64,000 nt of DNA, from assembly GCF_002078875.1 (NCBI RefSeq), contig NC_034414.1:32111773-32175772 (forward strand), written 5' to 3'. Each line of letters begins with the position of its first letter. The stretch's first letter is position 1. Below the pieces are notes generated by a model. The model was given only the letters and a program-made list of their open reading frames with translations. It ran no database searches and was not told where the DNA came from. The stretch comes from Numida meleagris. Its lineage: Eukaryota > Chordata > Aves > Galliformes > Numididae. Position numbers and translations under genes: made by a program. Shown piece by piece: positions 23,221-37,877 of the stretch.

Positions 23221-26200
23221 GTTGTCTGGGACAGCCTGAAGGCAGTCTCTTTGCTATTGCAGTACCCATGGAAATGAAGGTGCATGTGCTCTCCATGATG
23301 CTGCACTTGAAGTATTCACCAGATCAGCAAATGTGAGGAATTATATGTATGAGCCAAATCATAAGGGCTTCTCCCTTTCTTACTTGGGTTATAGTTATAA
23401 AAGTTCATGTTGAGAACAAACTCTTTTGCTGTTAGTGTTATGTGGAAAGGGCTCGTAGCAGTGTGTGTTGCTGGGCTTCATTAATATATTCAGCAATTTG
23501 TTTTTCCTGAAATTTGTAGAAATAGTAAACTGAGAATCAGCCTGTGCCTTGTGATTTGCACCTCTAATAAAGCCTGATGTGTACTGATGCAATTTTCTTC
23601 TGTGGCTAGGGTTAATTGGTGACTACTTTCAAATTATGAATGTTAACAGATGTCTTGAAGTACACCAGTAGCACTCTGTGTCCTAAAGAACCTCTTACGT
23701 TCCCAGAATGAACAACAGATCCTTGTGTTTAAATAAAGCTCCATCATAACTTTGTTACATGACATACAATATTATTCATACTAAAGTTCTGCATCTGACA
23801 ATGCTTCTGGTTTAGCTAATAGAATATTTGTTCATCACTGTTAATTCTTAATATCTACTGTACTTTTCTTGCCATACAATAATATTGTCAAACTAATAAT
23901 GTTATTTGATTACTACAGTATCAGTATGGCATTTAGAGAAACTGCGAAAGCATTTTTCCATACTTTTTCTTTCCTGGAAGAGTACTGGAATATTGGAGAG
24001 GTGGAATTTAGGCACAGTTTCTATTGTTTATATTTTATTTACTTCAGAAGTGTGGCGTGGATTACATATAGTGCTGCAGAAAATACTGATGTTCATATTT
24101 ATGAAATTAATTCATAATTATAAGACAGTGTATATTTCTAATTCTTGGAGTTACATGGAAGATACCTGCCATTCTATACTGAAAGCAGGAAGGAAATAAA
24201 ATGGAAAAAAAAATGACATTACTGATGGCAATGAAAAGACTTCCAGTAACTCAAGTGAGCTTTGGAATGGAGTTAGTATTCTGGCTGAAGATGAAGCATC
24301 TTCTTATTTCCAACTCCAGCAGCCTCCTTTTTGTGGCTTTTGGTAATGCCAGAACTTACATTAAAAATTATTCTTTGAGTCCTAATGAAAGTAAGTTTGT
24401 TGGTTTTGGCTATGAGTATCTGTAATATGGTCTCCCTTTTCTTATTAACACTGACTTGTCATTCTTCACGTTAAATTCTACATGGTGTTCTTAATTCTTT
24501 GTATACACTTTCATGCTGCAGTTGATTTTCAGGGAATGTTTCTGGAACAGGAATTTTGCAATAGATAAGTTTACAGTCCAAAAAAAGTATTCAAATGCTC
24601 TGCTGTATTACATGCATTTATCTTTGAGTTTCCACCTGCACCCAAGTAAAACCTCTATAAAGTTATTTAGCAAAACCATCTTGCACCAGAGTAGTGCCTT
24701 GATGTATATATTACATAGACTAGCTTATTCAGGTCATCTAGAAATACAGCAAAACTATATAAAATAGACAAGAATCAGAAGTGCATTTGAAACTCCAACT
24801 TTTATTAACTTACAAAAACCTGTTTTTATTCTCAATCGAGTGATTCACTTATTTTCCCATCATTCTTTACTTTCAGTTCAGAGATGTCTATCCAACTGCA
24901 TCAAGCCTTCAAGAGAGAGTTTTTGCTTACCCTTACATGACTTGGAGCTTTTTTCTTTTTGCTCATGTGAACTTGCATACTGTGGAATCCTACCTGGGTG
25001 ATATATGCCTTTGTTTGTTCTGGATGATGTTAATCTTGGTCTGCTCTTGCTTTTAATGGTATTCTTGTAACTTTGAGGTTTCAACAACATGTGACTACTC
25101 ACGTCTGCCATGTTCATGTTGTTGTCATAGAGCAACAGAACAAGCTTGCCATTCCCAAGTGGATTGATCAAAGGCACTTACTGTAAGCAGAAACATTTTT
25201 TGCTTCACTGTTTCTTTGTTGTTAGAGAACTCAGATAATGCTCAAACTTTTTCAAGGTGTAGCTCAAGCATTTCTGAAAACTTGGCCCTTTCACTATTTC
25301 AAGTTAGGCCACTCAGGCATAAAGTGCATCCATTTTGGATTACTACTGAAAACTTAGCTACTGGCTTAAAATTGTGCCAGTGCTTCATTTTTAGGGCTAG
25401 TTACAGATTTGCTACATATAGGTCAGTACAAAAGATTCTGGAAAGTCTCTGACAGTAACTTAATGGGAAGTTTGAATGCTTGTATCTAGAAACTAGGCTC
25501 CTCAGTTAAGTTTCTCAGATGGTTAGATTGCTTCAGGCAGAAAAAAATCTTGCCCTACTTCTCTGCCTTTGGAAACACCAGCGTAAAAAAGACCTCTGTA
25601 AGGTAGCTGAACACGTTGCCTCCCCACAGCAGCATACTATTCAACAGGCGAACTGGTGTTAAGGTTGCTATAAGGATTTAATTTGAATATCTGGCACAAT
25701 TGATTTAGTGATGTGAGTGGGAGAGAAGTTGTCTTATGCAATGGTTGGGTGCTGTGATTGATTCCTACTGCTGGTGGGAATTGTGTTCCAGGGAACAAAT
25801 AAAGTTCTGCTTGCTATGCTGACCAGCTGCATGCAGGAAAGCACCTCCAGCAGCCTTTCAGCCCTTGCACCTGCACTTACTGAGATGCTGAAGGAGTTTG
25901 GGATGCAAGTCACAACTGCTGTGCTGACTGTGGCTAAGATGTGGCTCTCCTTCAGTTAGTGACATAAAAGTAACTCCCTGCCTGTTTGTTTTGCTTCACT
26001 AGAATCCTGAGTACTGTTCATGCCCCTATGGAGCAGGTACAGGCACCCACTGTGATGCCAAATTGCAGCCTTAAGTAATAAAACACTAAAGCATCATGTT
26101 AATGTGGGAAATTGTGCTTCACAGAAAGAAAAGCTGGGGGTAGTTGTGAAACCTACAAGAAAGCAAGTAGAATTAACAACCAGACCATGTAGCTCTATGT

Positions 26201-26750
26201 GGTTGTCTTAACTATATTTTTTTATGGTCATAACTATAACTTTTATTGAAATTGCAGTAAAATATACTAAACTCACTTTAACACTTTTTCACTTCACTCC
26301 TACCTTCAGCTACAATGTTAACTTGTTTTGTTAGCTGCTCTCAACCTCTGGGCTATGTTTTTTGTTTTGTTTTAGAAAAACTTTTTTTTAAGATGCATTT
26401 AAGAGATGTACGCATACGAATTCTGATCTGCAGGAGAAAATACAATATTAACATAAAATGAGGATGTTGCTACACCTGCATGATTTTTATTGAAGAGATT
26501 TTTATGCATTTGATTTATAATTTAGTTGATCTGAAAATCGGAATCCTTTCTGTTATCTGTCCTCAAAGTATGATTTCAGAACTGAATAAAGCTTAACAGT
26601 TTTCTGTGGCAGTTTAAATCAACTGAGAATAATAGTGAGTTAAAAATTGGAGAAGTGACAATAAAAGCCAATGAACCAACAACAAAAACAAAACACAAAA
26701 CAACCTAAAACCTGTACTGACCTGTGCTAGTCGAGGGAACCCCCCAATAC

Positions 26751-26782
26751 CTTCAGTATTTAATTCCAATTAAATACTGAAG
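26751..26782. repeat. Perfect 15-bp palindrome with 2-nt loop
   Basis: The left arm CTTCAGTATTTAATT (26751-26765) and right arm AATTAAATACTGAAG (26768-26782) are exact reverse complements with only CC between them. No gene or known element adjoins. Such a near-perfect palindrome can extrude as a cruciform. Confidence 0.95.
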
Positions 26783-29700
26783 AGGGTTGCTATCCACCAA
26801 GGAAGGGTTACAAAAAAAGTCCCAGAACTTACAGCAAAGCAACTTACATGGAAAGAAAAAATGGTGTCCAACTGAGTTTATTTATTTATTATTTATGTTT
26901 ATGTAACATGGCAGCCAACTAAACACAGATATGTGCTTTGCATTTTGGACAGGTTTTCTGCCCCTTCTTGAAGATCCTTGACATGTGAAAGGAACAGGGA
27001 GTGTCTGCTAATACAGGTTTTCTTTCTGCTGGTTTGCTTACTCCCCAGTGCAGATAATTGTTTGTGGAAAGCTGGTGGTGTCTTCAAGTGGGAAGATGAC
27101 CCTTAGGAGAAGGGGAGCTAAGCGGGCTACCGCTCACCACTGCTACCATGGTGTGTATTTATGCCCAGTGCAACCAGATACTACTTGTATCTTGTAGGGA
27201 CAAGAAGAGTTACAATGCTGAACTGCTGAACTCCTCATGGGACAACTTGTCTGCGGAGTTAAATTACTGTTCTAAGCAGTAATAGTAAGAATTAAGATCA
27301 GTAGACCTCATTTTCTTTGATATAATGGGAAATCAGAATGGTTTTCTTTTTGGTTTTGTTACAGACAGTAAATAAATATGTTTAAAAAATGTTACATACA
27401 TGTTCCCTCCTCTCCCCCCATGGTATCCCACTAATGGCATGTGTCTAGGCACTTCCAAGGCTGGGCTGTAGAGTCTTTCTGAACTCTATTGTACATTCGT
27501 TTCTGCACCCGTAAATTGACTCTAGGGTCATCCAGGGGATAATTTAGCCTTAAATACAGAGTTACACTAAAATGTCTTTTGGCCCTCACTCATCCATTTG
27601 AATTGGCAGAAGTCCAGTTGGAACAGAGGAGAAGAGCTGTTTAAGGGCCCCGTTTTTTATGACTTTGTTATCACATCTCTGGTCTTGCACTTTCAGCTAA
27701 GAAGAGGCTAGAATAGGGTCAGTGCAGTGGAACAGACCTCCTCCAGTGATGGAGAAGTGGATACTGGCATTGCATCAGAATATAGGGCAGAGTAAGGTCC
27801 AGATTATACTCTAAGGAGAATATAGATGCAGAGAAAAGAGTAATTTTCATGAAGTGCTTTATGAAATCTGTGAAGTCACAGTTAATGCTTACAGTCAGAT
27901 TGCTGTACTGGTTTGTTTTTTTGACTCATTTGCAAGAAAACAGGTATATATCTGCAGTTTAAAGATGTGAAGGGGAAAAGTAACTTGCTAACAGCTGTTT
28001 TGGGTTTTCTGTAGGGACAAGGTAAGTAATAAAAACTAACTGTACACTGACCTATAAATAACTCCAGCATTTGGTTCTCTTATCCTCTGACTACATAAAA
28101 GAATTGCATAGTGGGCAGAAAAGTGATTAGTTTTTTTGTAATCTGTCTCTTAAAGAAATAGAACAACCTACATGTATTAGTTTTCGTAGTGAATTGAAAA
28201 TAATTGCCAATTAACTATGTGGCAGAATCAAACTAGAGTCATTGCAAAGTTGAAATGTTATAGGTTTTTCAAATATGCATGTATGTAATATATATATATG
28301 TATATTTGATTTGAGCAAAGAGGAAAAACTGTTCATGAAAGCTCAGAGTTTGCTCCCCCCACTCTTCCTCCCCTAGATATTCTAGATTGCAGTGGTTCAG
28401 GCATCTGTATAACAGGCATCGCTGCTGTACTGCAGAGAAGCCTTCCTCTTTGACCTACTGGGTGTTTCTTTTCTGAGGGAGGAGAGGAATTCTTTCCATG
28501 CTAAATAGTTTAGCCTCCTCCAGTCACTGATTGCTGCTTAGTGGAATCCAACTGCGTGCAATAACTTCTTGGGAGTGCAGCTGTGAGTAAGGCATGCATA
28601 CAAATGCAAACCCTGGTATTGTACTGATAGTGTACACAGGAGCTGCATGAGTGCTGACGCTTCACAGATGTACCTTGCATGGTACCCTTGCTGCCTAGTG
28701 GGACGCCTGGTGCCACTGCCACTTCTCTGTTCCTCCTCCACAGTGCTCCTGACTGACATAGGCAGAAGAAAATGGCAGTGCTATGTTTGTGCGGGAGTAG
28801 TAACAGTCCTTGAGAGGAAGAGTAACTGCCTTTGTCTGGCTTCCTCTGATCTGAATTCTAATGAAATAGAGACCAGTGACTACGTGACTGATGCCTACTG
28901 AAGAAGATTGGAGCCTACATTTGCTTTTACTAAATCTGAGGCTAGTTATGTAAAGCACCCTTTGCTCACAAGCTGAACATGCATCTTAATTTTGGAACCT
29001 CCTCATTACTGATGGGTAAACTTCCTGAATGTGTTTGACAGCTTTCAAGTCAGTGGTATTTGGCAAGGCCTCTTAAATATGTAGGAGATTGATGTCTTAA
29101 GAGCTCATTCAGTGGTGGGTTCAGATCAGATCCCTTTCCCCAGCTCCTGCATTGGGTAACAATGACAGAAGCTGCCTGTGCACCAGAAGGAACAGTTTTA
29201 GAGGGGTGGCTGCATTTGGAGAGAGAAGCCCCCGTTAGCAGCCGGAAGCATTGGTGCTGAAAAGCAATTGCTAGTGTCAAGAACCTTCTTAGCTAAGCAC
29301 TGCAGCTGGTGGCAATAAATAGCATTCTGTTAAAGGAGGATGTTCAACCCATGACATAAGCAAATACTGTTTCAACCACAAAAAGTAATTTATGGCGCTG
29401 CATATGTCTGAAATGGATTTTTTTCCGATACATTTTAAAATAAAAATGATAAGATTTCAATGGAGGGAAAGATCTGCATTTTAAATCAAAACGAAACGAT
29501 CAATGAGAAGTGTACTGCTTTTTTAAGTACGCGATGATACATAACATCTTAAGGATGTGCACTGTCACAAAGCACAATTACCTCCATTCCTGAAAATGAA
29601 AGATGCTGTTTTCTGACTGTGAATGTTCTCTATATTGCATCAAACCTAATAATCTCCTATGTCAGTGATAACCCTCCCCTTAACATTTAGACAGAACTGT

Positions 29701-31544
29701 CATCATCTTCTCTCCTAAGAATGCCAGAATGATGATGCAGAAAGTAGCAAATAACAATATGCTTGGATTGCATAAACATGAATCCTGAAAAAAATCAGTT
29801 CCAGTCTCAGTGAAGAGCAGGAGAAAAAAAGTGGATAATAAAATCATTAGGTTCATTGGACCTGTTAACTTATTGAGTCCACTACAGTAAATAAGTTATT
29901 AGTTTTGACGTAACCAGTGGTTTATTTGAATATAATACTGCTGCTCTTCATTATATGTTCTGTTCATACCACATGTGATTTCTCTTATGTAACTGTTGTG
30001 AAGCAAAGTGATTCTACATGCTGCATCATGTCCCACGGGGATGAACAGCATGGAAGTGGTACTGGAGGAAACTGTCCTTTTGAGCTTATTCATACTGATT
30101 GCTTCGGGATTTCCTGGGTGTGCTGAAGAGAGGGTGATTTCTTCTGCTAACTGAGCATAGGATGGCAAGGTAACTGAATGCATGGGTTGTTCTGAAAGTC
30201 ATTTTATGTGAAGGTTTCTTCTTAATCATGAGGACTGTATGTGCAAGCACCTACAATGAGTAACTGATGAAGCATTACTCAGGGTGAAAATGCTTTGTAC
30301 TACAATGCTGAACAAAGCACACATGTCTGAGATGACTTAAGGGAAGGGTCTTTGTATTATTTTCTCATGTGCTTATTAATTCTCTAGTCTTACTTTTGGG
30401 AGAGAGATGCTTGTGTGTTGAAGAGATGGCTGATATCTATTTATCAGCAGTAGAGGACTGTACTCTGGCTTATTTCTACCCCTGCCCTCTTCTCCTGTAG
30501 CTGGGATCTGCTATCATCCAGGAGTTAGAGCCAGATTCTCAGCTGGTGCACATCAGCACTGCTGTCCTGAAATAAATAGCCATAACTTCACTGGAGTCAC
30601 TGAAATCTAAGCTCAGATTCTTGGGTTTTGCAGTCCTTGAGAGCAGTGCTTTAAGGCTTAGGATACACGCTTCTGTGATACTTTGTTATGCTATAAACAA
30701 ACACCATGGTTCTGATTTGAATTATAATATCATTCACCCAGAAACCAATAGAGCTCTGCTTATTTATACCAGCTGAGAGGATAGCCCAAAGGCTTTTCAT
30801 GTTGTATGATACAGTCACGGGCTGCAATTGCAACTGCATCCCTCCCCCATATAAACAAGGAGGCGACCCCACTACTGCTGGTGCGATTACTCAGATGCAA
30901 AACAGTTGTTGGGAGAACTTGGGATTCAGATCACTGCCACAATGTTTATTCTGTAGAGAAGTGATGTGTGCATGCTGAGGCTTCAGTTAATTCAGAAAGA
31001 CAGAAAAAGTCTGTATTTAGGTATCAGTGTGAACAGCCGGGTCAGAATTTGGGAGTAATTAAAGGATGGAACACTTAACAAAATATGTTGAATTGAATGT
31101 TTCCTGCAAACAATGTGTGCAGTCGCAATGCACTTTTGTTCTGATTTGTATTTAAGGCAGGGATGGAGTCCAGCTGCAAAGTCTGGATCTAGATCTGAAT
31201 TTCCCAGAGTTCAAGGTTGTTGTGATCAATGGGGTTTATTTGGTTCCAGATCCAATTTGAATTTGGAACTTTTAAGGTAACTTCAATCAGATGTGCTTGG
31301 GATCCACTGGAATAATAATACAATAAAATCAGAAATTATCTCGTATTAGGTAGGGATTTTATTAGTGTTCCAGTTTAAAGTTTGACTGCATGAGAGCACA
31401 ATTCTATGTATGTTAATAAGTTAAAGCAGGGGAGTTTATACATTATTTAAAACCACGGCTTACACATTTTCCAAAGCAAAAGAGCAGCACAAAAGCACAA
31501 AGTTGATCTGAATTCTCAAGGCAGTGCATGTGGTGAACATCAGC

Positions 31545-31580
31545 TTTCCCTTTCCTTTCCTTTCCTTTTTTTTTTTTTTG
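31545..31580 (+). repeat. TTTCC repeat and poly-T
   Basis: About four TTTCC units followed by a T run with one C. Confidence 0.9.
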
Positions 31581-32294
31581 GTCAAGTTTGGCTAATGCTT
31601 TCCTTTTCTTCACAAGTACTATAGTGGTAACTGAAGGTATCTTCCATATATGTACAACATCAGGGATAGGCAGTGTCAACAATGTAAAGACCTTCTTTAG
31701 GTGCAGTAGCAAGAAAACATCCCCAGTCAAATGTTTTGAAGCTGCAGATAAATCGTAATGAAGGAACATGGGCTAGGAGGAACTGGGTACTGGAGGAAGA
31801 AAAGCACACAGTTTTCTACTTCAGTGAGGGGGAAAAAAACCCAACAAAACAGAACCCAGTTCATGCTTCTGAATTTAACCTGCAGTATTTAATTCGATAT
31901 GCTGTCTTGATCACAACCAGTTATAGGGAAGAGATATTTAATGGTTGTGACACTTTGTCAACAGGAAAAAAACAAATCAGTGTTTCCCTTACTCTTGTTG
32001 CTTGCTTTCTTCAGCTAAGCCAGGTTAGTGGCTATGTACAGGATATCAGTGATGATAGTTTCAAGAGAAGCTCCATCTTGTATTTTTGGCTGGTGAGAAG
32101 GCATTTGATAAGACACTGTCAGGTAAAGAAGAGGAAGACAGCTGAGAGATAAAGAAATGCCTAGAGCAGTGAGGTCTGTGACTGCTGTATTCCTTGTGAC
32201 AAAACTGAAACATACTGCCCAGTGTTGTGGACTAGTCCTGCATTTTCTGTCTGCATCACTTGCAGGTTATTGCTGGGAGGTGCTTGCACTAGGA

Positions 32295-32342
32295 GAAAAA
32301 AAACAAAACAAAACAAAACCAAAAAAAAAACAACCAAAAAAC
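32295..32342 (+). repeat. A-rich AAAAC repeat
   Basis: AAAAC units flanked by A runs; the overlapping open frames are Lys/Gln/Asn artefacts. Confidence 0.9.
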
Positions 32343-33507
32343 CCAGACTTCAGAGGACTTGCCAAATCCTGCATCAATATGAAATTCACAGAGCATTAAA
32401 ATATATGTGAGCTTAGCGATTAATTTCTTGCCAGCTGGAAAACTACAAGTAGTGACAAAAGCAATGCAGAAATTCATATGCCATTAATAGACTACTTCAA
32501 TACAGAATATTGTACTGTTCATAGCAGCAGATTAATGTATAACCAGTCATGTCTGCGCTTTCAAACATACCAGAACAGACAATCTTGTACATAATGGAGA
32601 GTCTCTATATTATGATTGATGTCCAAGACTTGTGATGTTATAAACTATTGGTTACATTGTTTTGACAATGAAAAAATTAACGAATGAGACAGATTTGCCT
32701 GCAGTGATGAACCATATCATAAAGAAACATTAAGAAAGACATAACATTTGGAAGTTCTTTCTGAAAAAATAACATTTTTGCTCTTTTCACAAGGAACAAA
32801 AGAAGCCAGAAACATGACAGATTTCATCAAGAGAGCTGTTCGCAGATTAAAAGTAGGTCTGATTTTATTTTTTGTTTTGTTTTGCTGTGCTAGACTTCAC
32901 TTCTCAAACTACAGAAGAGTGAAGTGAGTGTTTTCAAGCTTACAGTTTTTTGCTTATGTGGTAAATGTCTCCTTACTGCTAATACTGTTGTTTAATGAAA
33001 GAACTGCATGTGTTTTGGTAAACTCAGAAGGGGCTGAACAGAAGATGCCGTTTAAGATCCACTATAATATTGATGTCTGCCTGTTAAACCAGCAGGGCCT
33101 CCTCAAGTAATGAACTATGGTAAATGGAGAAACTAGGGGGTGCTGATCACCATACAGGACCTGCAACCAACTGCATTTCAGCATAAAGAGAGTGGAAAGG
33201 TTGAAAGACAAATATACAGGAGCTAAGGCTTGTGAATCTTTGAATATTGAAGGAAACAGGCTTCTCTGTTTATAAATCAGCATAGTTGGGCTATGGCATT
33301 GAAGAAGCCTGCAGAAATTGGACATCCTGTTGAGTGCCAGGGAAAGGTAAAGAATTAGATCCCCTAAACTTATAGTATTTAGAGTATTTCTACTTAACTT
33401 TTTATAATGCAAAAAATATTCACTGCTTATGGAAATATCTCCCATTTCATCAGAAACATCAAGTATATTGCTAGTGAGATGAAAAGTCAGTCTATTTGTT
33501 TTCTCTT

Positions 33508-34029
33508 TGTCAACGGTTTACGGGTGTTTGGCCCGGCTCCGTGATGAAGGGGACGGGGGATCCACAGGCCCATGCCCCGGGAAAAGGGGAAAGGGGAAAA
33601 GGGTAAGGAGATGGCCCTGAGAGCAAAGAACAGCGGCAACAATCTGAGGAGAAACAAACTAATTTACTAAATAAGATATCGGAATGCAAAACAACACACT
33701 ATAATACAATATAATTACAATTTAAGCTGATAAATCCAATACAGAGAGAGAGAATGTCCCAAAATCAAGGTAGGCCTTACTCTACTACCGATGATAAGAC
33801 AGCTGGAGAGCAAGGTGCTGCCAAGACGAGAGACGGGCGGAAAAAGGGCTGAGGTCTTGTGATCCGCAAGTTTTTATACTGCGAGCTTTTATCTTTTCCC
33901 CCCGGCTGGAAATGGTAACAGAGGAGCAAAGTACCGTGGGGGATGTAGTAGTCCTTCTCTTCTGAGAACCAGGTACATTCACTACATGATGTTATGATGT
34001 GGATAACCGAAAATCATAAAACCATGACA
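33508..34029 (-). mobile_element. Solo LTR of an avian endogenous retrovirus
   Basis: This is a 522-bp block that differs in texture from its flanks and is bounded by TG...CA. Read on the minus strand it begins TGTCATGGTTTTATGA and ends CGTTGACA. A 5-bp target duplication with one mismatch flanks it (ctctt at 33503-33507, ctctg at 34030-34034). On the minus strand a TATAAAA box lies at 33878-33872, consistent with an LTR promoter, and an AGTAAA hexamer at 33668-33663 could be a variant poly(A) signal. No gag, pol or env sequence adjoins it, so it is a solo LTR left after recombination between two LTRs. I recognise the left end as an LTR type common in chicken but cannot name the family with certainty. 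Confidence 0.82.
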
Positions 34030-34635
34030 CTCTGACTTGGTAGCTTTTGTCTTAGTTCCCTTAAAGGTCAGATTTAAAAGGAATTGATCGAGATACCTTA
34101 AACTAAGAACACCATTCATTCAGATCCCTTTTCCAGAAGTTCATTTGGCAGGTGTTCAATGCAAACACTTTGGCTTTTGACATCAGAGTTCCCCACAAGC
34201 CAAAACATCTTGGCTGTACCATCACCTTGTCCCATCTCATTCAGGCTTCTCTGATGACTAGATTCTTGAAATTACAGAAACTTTCCTGTGGGGTTTTGTC
34301 TATATGCGAATCTAAAAGCAAACCTACATATGATAAGTCAATCAATCTTTCCTTGAAGTACAGTGATTGCAACTTCTTCCTTATAGAAAACATATGGGAG
34401 CAGAGTGAGTTGCTGTTCCTTCTCTTATACAGTGGCATTTTGGGAAGTGCCACCATATGTATTTGATTTTCTCCATGTGAAGGGTGGGGTTAGATTTGAC
34501 TGAAGACATACCTGATATAGGACTGTGATTCTCATTCTCTTTCTCTCTTTCTGGCCCATAAATCTTGAGTTTTCTGCATAAAAATGACTGTAGCAGACAA
34601 TCTTTTTAGTTCTTTTTCAAGAGAAGGGTAAAAGT

Positions 34636-34742
34636 GGCACTGAGGGACATGGTTTAGTGGGCATGGTGGGTGATCAGTCAATGGCTGGAGTAAATGATTG
34701 TAGCAATCCTTTCCAACCTTAATGGTCGTATGATTCTATGAA
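34636..34742 (+). mobile_element. CR1 LINE 3' end, short fragment
   Basis: The sequence shows agggacatggtttagtggg, a diverged central part with gatcagtcaatggctgga, then cctttccaacctt and gtatgattctatga. This order is the 3' UTR of a CR1 subfamily common in birds. Plus orientation, about 107 bp. Confidence 0.85.
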
Positions 34743-37700
34743 GGCTGTTAAATGCACCCATGACATTAAAGACCCACTTGCATCTTTTTGATCCCAAGAA
34801 GGTGCCATAACCACTTGACTTTGCTTGCAAGTATATTGAGAGAGGGCTCTGTATTCTGTATTTGGATAAAATTTTGTGTCTGTTTACTAGTGAAGAACTT
34901 GTAGGCACTTAGGGCGTGGTAGCTGGCTTACCAATTATTCCACAGGAACTGAAGTTAAATGATGTCGAGAAGAGATGAGTTTAAGCTGTTGCTGACTGCA
35001 CTAGAGAAGTCCCACTCATTATTCTTCAAATAATTTCTTGGAATTTATGACAAGGTATCTGTTGCAGTATATACTGTTACATAGTGCTTAGAAACTATTG
35101 TCCTGTCCTTCCAAATTAACTGTGTAATATCCACAACAGAACATCAGTGGTAGGACTGAATTAATTTAGAGAGCTTTGTATAAGGCTTTTTAGAGCTGAG
35201 AGAAGCCTAAACCATTTAAAGTGCTAAATTCTGCTAACAGTACTGAATTTCACTGGACAGTCTAAGACACAAATCTGTGTGCTGGTTATTTGCAGTTTTC
35301 AGATCCAGTATGTAGCAACTTGACTCTGCCATGGAGAAAATTGTGTCACGGTACAGAAGCAAGTACAAAAATAGAATGCAAATATTTTGGTTTGTTCTGC
35401 ATAACATTGCCTTTGAATGTTTTGGGAAACAAAAAACAATCAAACAAGTGGTAAACCAAGAAAGCAAAACACTGAAGTTTTAAAGCACAGCTACGTATGG
35501 AATCTAGAAGCTGTGGCACTGCCTGTTGTGCTTTACTTCAGTGCAGTCTTTGGCAATAAACTTTATTTCAATGGCTGTGTTTACCTATGTCAGTAACAGC
35601 AAGAAAACTAAGGTCTTAAATGTTGTGAAATTAGTTATGTCAGATGAATAATTTGCCAGTCCTTAAATAATAGTAGCAGGACACATGTTCACTAAGACTT
35701 CTCAGCATGAGATGTGTGTACCTGAAGAATACAAGTACACCTTGAAGTCAGGGGCAGCTAATCTGTTATTGCTGTAACAAGCCTATTTTTAGAATTGTAC
35801 TTGGAGGCTGTTAGCTCTGATCCCCTCCAGCCTGGTCACCATAGTCCATCTGCTCCATTTGCTGTGAAGTTAAATACCTTCCGAAGTGTGTAACAAGGTA
35901 AGAAGCACACTGGGGTCATGCAGCTATTATTAACTCTGCTATTCTCAGCTTCAGTACACGGGCTGTTCAAGACAGGCACCTTCACAAAGCTTATGGCTTT
36001 GTACACATTTCATGGTGAAAATTGTTCTCGTAGATTGCTCTGTATGACTGAGTTGTTTGGTCTCAGATAAGGTAACTGGATGTTTCACTCAATGGTTTTA
36101 TGCTTCGAGCTGTAAATCTTTGAAAGTTTCTAGAAGTCTGCCCCAGATGGAATTGCAGCTGAAGGACAGCATCATACAGTAGTTGTGGACTACACCAGTA
36201 ATGTTTTCCAGATGGTGTGGCCAGAAAAGCATCCTGCATCCATTCAGCTTCAGTTGCGTTCAGTATGACTCTGCTTTGCTTGGAGGAGTAGAACTTGTTT
36301 AGATAAATGAACTGTATAACTCCCAGCTCTCAATCTCAATCAGTCTAGAACCTGAGGTAAGTGGTATCTGGCTTTTTTTCCCCACTATCATGGTTGTTGG
36401 GCCTTTTATCTTGACATCTGATTAGACAGAGATAAGAGACTCCTTAAAAAAATAATTTCTTCTTGCAATTGAGGGGTCTCTGAATTCATTCTGCATGAAC
36501 TATTTATGTAACAAACCCGCTAGTTTTGCAAGTAGGAAGTGTGTATCTAGTAGTTTGCTGGTTCTGATAGCCCAGTTCTCATCTTCTCACTTCACACATC
36601 AGGCTAGAAGTGGAAGTCCTGTCTGTTTTTGGTTTTAACTGCATCTCTGTAACTCCATTATATTCAGACTGTGCCATTAGTAAGAGTCTTCTGAATCTGG
36701 AGATATTTTGTGAACAGACTTTCTGGATGACATTTCCAGGCCTCTGGCTGTGTTGGTCTTGGCCACCTAGTGTTTGTCTTAACCTCTGTCTTAAAAACTT
36801 CAAGTAGTTGGTTCATTGTAAGGATGAGTAGAATATGGGAAGAAGTGGTTATTAGACACTCGCACATGCCTTCGTTCCTTGGTTCAGGTCAGCCATATCT
36901 TAGCCTCCTTAGACACACATCTTGTTTACCATTCATATGTTTAGAAATATGGAAGAATGGTGGGACTGTGTTTTGCAAGCAGCTTGACATCAGCATGCAC
37001 TCAGTTATTTGAAAATCGTTCAGCACTTTTGTGGTCTGAAGAGCTCAGTGACACAAGAAATATGTTTTAAAAGATGAACAAAATAATCTTACAACGTGCT
37101 GTATCAGCCAGAGAAAAATTCTGGAACAAATCAATTGCATCTCTGAAAGCTGCAGGTTTATGTTTCTTACTTTAATTGAATTCAAGTAATATTTTATGTG
37201 CACTTCTGACTAGATGAACAATGGCGCACAGGTAACTTTACCAGCTCAAAAATAACTGTTATAACATGACAAATCTCAACATCTTCAGTGTGGTCATCTG
37301 CCATACAGCATACTTTGTGCCACTAAGACATACCTAAAAGTTGACAATACCCTCTAACACACACCTTAAGGTGTTTTTGGCAGAGACTATATCAGCTCTG
37401 TGCTCCTCCAAGCACTGGCTTTTAAAGCGCATAACTAGAGCTTTAGTAATTGTAAATCAGCAAATACATATGTGTTGAGGTTGTTGCAGTACTAATTTAC
37501 AGCAGAGAAGACCTGGTTCCACAACTTAAGCAGACAAACTCAATCAAGGATGTTTCAGAAGAGAACAGTCCAATCTTGTGGTCAAATTGAACTTTCTGTT
37601 TACATAGTTCTCACTTTAGAGAAAGCAAACTAGATGTTGAAATGATTTTTTAAAAATATCTCAATTTTTCACACATTTGCAAATGGGAGGTATTTAGCTG

Positions 37701-37877
37701 GTGTACAAGTCTCACAAGCTGCCTCTCAATCTGGACCTGTGAAGTTGAGAGAAAGCACCACAGTGAGACAGACAGTGAGAAACCAGAGTAAGGCTGCAGA
37801 CGATGGGAGCATGCTGCAAAACTGCTTTCAGACTGTAAGCCAGAGGGGTTAACTCCTTTTTCTGCTGAGGACAGTAC

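Larger units (their letters stand above)
23221..33507. other. Gene-free AT-rich intergenic sequence
   Basis: No exon or RNA gene recognised. It holds the palindrome at 26751-26782, a TA-rich patch near 28280-28305 and the simple repeats at 31.5 and 32.3 kb. Otherwise nothing is seen. Confidence 0.5.
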
